Source: Pyropia yezoensis (lineage: Eukaryota; Rhodophyta; Bangiophyceae; Bangiales; Bangiaceae). From it: DNA of 64,000 nucleotides. The stretch covers positions 6,698,627 to 6,762,626 of the forward strand of contig CM020618.1 in NCBI GenBank assembly GCA_009829735.1. Reading direction: 5' to 3'. Below the pieces are notes generated by a model that did no database searches, was not told the origin of the DNA, and was given only the letters and a program-made list of their open reading frames with translations. The translations under genes and the position numbers were made by a program. Below, in pieces: positions 59,601 to 64,000 of this stretch (the first letter of the stretch is position 1; the number at the start of each line of letters is the position of its first letter).

Positions 59601-62600
59601 CATATTTCTCGTCGTCTCCTCCTGATGATGACATCAGTATCAATTAAACGGACGGAGCGCTAACTTTTTAGCGTCGGAGGAGGTTGGGCTCATCCCACTC
59701 CAGGGAGAGCTTAGCCCGTACTTCTCATTTATATGTGCGTCTACTCATCGCCTGATTCTAACAGCAGAAAAAAGACTTGGCGCTTTCATGGGGTAGATTT
59801 GACGGAATGGTTCTCCTTGCCTATGATACAGCACGTCCGCCGAAAGGTATACATGCCGAGAATGACCTGGAAAACCTCCGCCCCCAGATGCCCCGCCATC
59901 CGAGGGCCTGGCGCAACTTGAATTTGTTCTGCAGCCTGCGTCACAGCCTCGACGTGCATGAGTGGGCCCTCCAGTCCAATTATCAACCTGTGCGCCCTTG
60001 TGTGGGGACAGCTGTGACTGTGGCTTTGTTTTGCAGACTGCGTCGCAGTGTTGATGCACATGAGTGGGCCCTCCAGGCGGTGTACATTGGCCGCAAGTTC
60101 TACCATGCGCTCATCCCCCAAGGCCTTGGCGGCCAACCCCGAGAGTGGCGCCGATGTTTTTTGGATTGCGTAAAATCCTGAAGCATTATCCAGTGTTCAT
60201 AAACTGGTGCACTTTCGCTTTCTTCCCAATTGACGCCACCCCCGCGGCCCTTTCCTGCGGGCTTGCTCTGCAGGGGGCGGCGCGACCGACAGCACCGTGT
60301 CGCTGAAGACGGTGTTGCAGTTTCTCAGGCCATTGCCGCTGTGAGCTCCTGGGGACTTCGGACTGCACAACGCTCAAGGTCCGCTATCTCGACTCGACGG
60401 GGCTCCAGAAAACGAGGTTTGTATCGTAAGGGGCCACATTTGATCATTGTTAGATTAAATGATCTACTTTTTCAAGGCCCGTTCTCATATTTCTCGTCGT
60501 CTCCTCCTGATGATGACATCAGTATCAATTAAACGGACGGAGCGCTAACTGTTTAGCGTCGGAGGAGGTTGGGCTCATCCCACTCCAGGGAGAGCTTAGC
60601 CCGTACTCTCTCATATATATGTGCGTCTACTCATCGCCTGATTCTAGCAGCAGAAAAAAGACTTGGCGCTTTCATGGGGTAGATTTGACGGAATGGTTCT
60701 CCTTGCCTATGATACAGCACGTCCGCCGAAAGGTATACATGCCGAGAATGACCTGGAAAACCTCCGCCCCCAGATGCCCCGCCATCCGAGGGCCTGGCGC
60801 AACTTGAATTTGTTCTGCAGCCTGCGTCACAGCCTCGACGTGCATGAGTGGGCCCTCCAGTCCAATTATCAACCTGTGCGCCCTTGTGTGGGGACAGCTG
60901 TGACTGTGGCTTTGTTTTGCAGACTGCGTCGCAGTGTTGATGCACATGAGTGGGCCCTCCAGGCGGTGTACATTGGCCGCAAGTTCTACCATGCGCTCAT
61001 CCCCCAAGGCCTTGGCGGCCAACCCCGAGAGTGGCGCCGATGTTTTTTGGATTGCGTAAAATCCTGAAGCATTATCCAGTGTTCATAAACTGGTGCACTT
61101 TCGCTTTCTTCCCAATTGACGCCACCCCCGCGGCCCTTTCCTGCGGGCTTGCTCTGCAGGGGGCGGCGCGACCGACAGCACCGTGTCGCTGAAGACGGTG
61201 TTGCAGTTTCTCAGGCCATTGCCGCTGTGAGCTCCTGGGGACTTCGGACTGCACAACGCTCAAGGTCCGCTATCTCGACTCGACGGGGCTCCAGAAAACG
61301 AGGTTTGTATCGTAAGGGGCCACATTTGATCATTGTTAGATTAAATGATCTACTTTTTCAAGGCCCGTTCTCATATTTCTCGTCGTCTCCTCCTGATGAT
61401 GACATCAGTATCAATTAAACGGACGGAGCGCTAACTGTTTAGCGTCGGAGGAGGTTGGGCTCATCCCACTCCAGGGAGAGCTTAGCCCGTACTCTCTCAT
61501 ATATATGTGCGTCTACTCATCGCCTGATTCTAGCAGCAGAAAAAAGACTTGGCGCTTTCATGGGGTAGATTTGACGGAATGGTTCTCCTTGCCTATGATA
61601 CAGCACGTCCGCCGAAAGGTATACATGCCGAGAATGACCTGGAAAACCTCCGCCCCCAGATGCCTCGCCATCCGAGGGCCTGGCGCAACTTGAATTTGTT
61701 CTGCAGCCTGCGTCACAGCCTCGACGTGCATGAGTGGGCCCTCCAGTCCAATTATCAACCTGTGCGCCCTTGTGTGGGGACAGCTGTGACTGTGGCTTTG
61801 TTTTGCAGACTGCGTCGCAGTGTTGATGCACATGAGTGGGCCCTCCAGGCGGTGTACATTGGCCGCAAGTTCTACCATGCGCTCATCCCCCAAGGCCTTG
61901 GCGGCCAACCCCGAGAGTGGCGCCGATGTTTTTTGGATTGCGTAAAATCCTGAAGCATTATCCAGTGTTCATAAACTGGTGCACTTTCGCTTTCTTCCCA
62001 ATTGACGCCACCCCCGCGGCCCTTTCCTGCGGGCTTGCTCTGCAGGGGGCGGCGCGACCGACAGCACCGTGTCGCTGAAGACGGTGTTGCAGTTTCTCAG
62101 GCCATTGCCGCTGTGAGCTCCTGGGGACTTCGGACTGCACAACGCTCAAGGTCCGCTATCTCGACTCGACGGGGCTCCAGAAAACGAGGTTTGTATCGTA
62201 AGGGGCCACATTTGATCATTGTTAGATTAAATGATCTACTTTTTCAAGGCCCGTTCTCATATTTCTCGTCGTCTCCTCCTGATGATGACATCAGTATCAA
62301 TTAAACGGACGGAGCGCTAACTTTTTAGCGTCGGAGGAGGTTGGGCTCATCCCACTCCAGGGAGAGCTTAGCCCGTATTTCTCATTTATATGTGCGTCTA
62401 CTCATCGCCTGATTCTAGCAGCAGAAAAAAGACTTGGCGCTTTCATGGGGTAGATTTGACGGAATGGTTCTCCTTGCCTATGATACAGCACGTCCGCCGA
62501 AAGGTATACATGCCGAGAATGACCTGGAAAACCTCCGCCCCCAGATGCCCCGCCATCCGAGGGCCTGGCGCAACTTGAATTTGTTCTGCAGCCTGCGTCA

Positions 62601-64000
62601 CAGCCTCGACGTGCATGAGTGGGCCCTCCAGTCCAATTATCAACCTGTGCGCCCTTGTGTGGGGACAGCTGTGACTGTGGCTTTGTTTTGCAGACTGCGT
62701 CGCAGTGTTGATGCACATGAGTGGGCCCTCCAGGCGGTGTACATTGGCCGCAAGTTCTACCATGCGCTCATCCCCCAAGGCCTTGGCGGCCAACCCCGAG
62801 AGTGGCGCCGATGTTTTTTGGATTGCGTAAAATCCTGAAGCATTATCCAGTGTTCATAAACTGGTGCACTTTCGCTTTCTTCCCAATTGACGCCACCCCC
62901 GCGGCCCTTTCCTGCGGGCTTGCTCTGCAGGGGGCGGCGCGACCGACAGCACCGTGTCGCTGAAGACGGTGTTGCAGTTTCTCAGGCCATTGCCGCTGTG
63001 AGCTCCTGGGGACTTCGGACTGCACAACGCTCAAGGTCCGCTATCTCGACTCGACGGGGCTCCAGAAAACGAGGTTTGTATCGTAAGGGGCCACATTTGA
63101 TCATTGTTAGATTAAATGATCTACTTTTTCAAGGCCCGTTCTCATATTTCTCGTCGTCTCCTCCTGATGATGACATCAGTATCAATTAAACGGACGGAGC
63201 GCTAACTGTTTAGCGTCGGAGGAGGTTGGGCTCATCCCACTCCAGGGAGAGCTTAGCCCGTATTTCTCATTTATATGTGCGTCTACTCATCGCCTGATTC
63301 TAACAGCAGAAAAAAAACTTGGCGCTTTCATGGGGTAGATTTGACGGAATGGTTCTCCTTGCCTATGATACAGCACGTCCGCCGAAAGGTATACATGCCG
63401 AGAATGACCTGGAAAACATCCGCCCCCAGATGCCTCGCCAACCGAGGGCCTGGCGCAACTTGAATTTGTTCTGCAGCCTGCGTCACAGCCTCGACGTGCA
63501 TGAGTGGGCCCTCCAGTCCAATTATCAACCTGTGCGCCCTTGTGGGGGGACAGCTGTGACTGTGGCTTTGTTTTGCAGACTGCGTCGCAGTGTTGATGCA
63601 CATGAGTGGGCCCTCCAGGCGGTGTACATTGGCCGCAAGTTCTACCATGCGCTCATCCCCCAAGACCTTGGCGGCCAACCCCGAGAGTGGCGCCGATGTT
63701 TTTTGGATTGCGTAAAATCCTGAAGCATTATCCAGTGTTCATAAACTGGTGCACTTTCGCTTTCTTCCCAATTGACGCCACCCCCGCGGCCCTTTCCTGC
63801 GGGCTTGCTCTGCAGGGGGCGGCGCGACCGACAGCACCGTGTCGCTGAAGACGGTGTTGCAGTTTCTCAGGCCATTGCCGCTGTGAGCTCCTGGGGACTT
63901 CGGACTGCACAACGCTCAAGGTCCGCTATCTCGACTCGACGGGGCTCCAGAAAACGAGGTTTGTATCGTAAGGGGCCACATTTGATCATTGTTAGATTAA
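56621..64000. repeat. Tandem satellite array, 885/886-bp unit, eight full copies plus a partial ninth
   Basis: Using GGATTGCGTAAAATCC as the phase mark, units start at 56621, 57507, 58393, 59278, 60163, 61049, 61935, 62820 and 63705. Unit lengths are 886, 886, 885, 885, 886, 886, 885, 885, and the last is cut by the window edge. Copies look about 99 percent identical by eye. Composition is near balanced with none of the G/C homopolymers of the genes. Each unit holds the same short open frames (134 codons plus, 116 and 104 codons minus) with no recognisable domain, so these are probably incidental. No 5S rRNA, U-snRNA or tRNA sequence was recognised in the unit. The array continues beyond the window. 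Subtelomeric, centromeric or another satellite are all possible. Confidence 0.97.
56900..57016. other. Two hairpin motifs in each satellite unit (coordinates for unit 1)
   Basis: Hairpin A, 56900-56922: arms GATCATT and AATGATC around GTTAGATTA. Hairpin B, 57001-57016: arms CGCTAA and TTAGCG around CTGT. Hairpin A is unchanged in every copy I read, including the start of copy 9. In hairpin B the arms are constant but the loop is CTTT in units 3, 4 and 7. Confidence 0.75.

Noticed and set aside
57121-63723. Repeated 134-codon plus and 116-codon minus frames in the satellite as a gene family
   Set aside because: No recognisable domain, overlapping on opposite strands, and conserved only because the whole unit is homogenised.
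56621-64000. CRISPR array or rDNA/5S array
   Set aside because: The unit is far too long and uniform for CRISPR, and no 5S, snRNA or tRNA sequence could be recognised in it.

Overview
This looks like nuclear DNA of a eukaryotic alga with an extremely GC-rich genome. The best guess is a bangiophyte red alga (Porphyra/Pyropia type). The reasons are very high GC in coding DNA, dozens of G or C homopolymers of 8 to 30 bases, proteins full of Ala, Gly and Pro runs, mostly single-exon genes, a secreted Hint (hedgehog-type) protein, and eukaryote-only families (ISCU with a targeting leader, SAC3/GANP, UAS-UBX, NDRG). Nothing indicates a bacterium. The organism name is inference, not proof.

Layout. 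1-1424 (-): secreted protein with a netrin/TIMP-like Cys domain and a long Ser/Thr-Pro stalk, running off the left edge. 5939-7216 (+): type I membrane glycoprotein. 8963-10014 (+): TRIC/UPF0126 membrane protein with frame changes at homopolymers. 11827-14259 (+): secreted protein ending in a Hint domain. 15406-16437 (-): NDRG-like alpha/beta-hydrolase fold protein. 17432-25033 (-): uninterrupted 2533-residue low-complexity protein. 25034-30594: gene-poor. 30595-33394 (-): two-exon ABCF ATPase. 36042-38392 (+): METTL7-like methyltransferase relic split by a 1376-bp terminal-inverted-repeat element (36337-37712). 40145-46339 (+): SAC3/GANP homologue with nucleoporin FG repeats, the frame changing repeatedly at homopolymers. 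46750-47764 (-): two-exon ISCU. 48332-49525 (+): unrecognised low-complexity protein. 49947-52259 (-): UAS-UBX Cdc48/p97 adaptor. 54364-56376 (+): three-exon secreted RCC1-like repeat protein. 56621-64000: tandem array of an 885/886-bp unit, eight full copies and a partial ninth.

No operon or single pathway joins these genes. Themes do recur: several secreted or cell-surface proteins (1424, 5939, 11827, 54364) suit an alga with an elaborate extracellular matrix; SAC3 (mRNA export), ABCF (ribosome-associated), UBX (protein turnover) and ISCU (Fe-S assembly) are housekeeping. All four introns I could define start with GTACGT. The most unusual items are the mosaic satellite array, the homopolymer-linked frame changes, the TIR element inside the methyltransferase, and the Hint protein.
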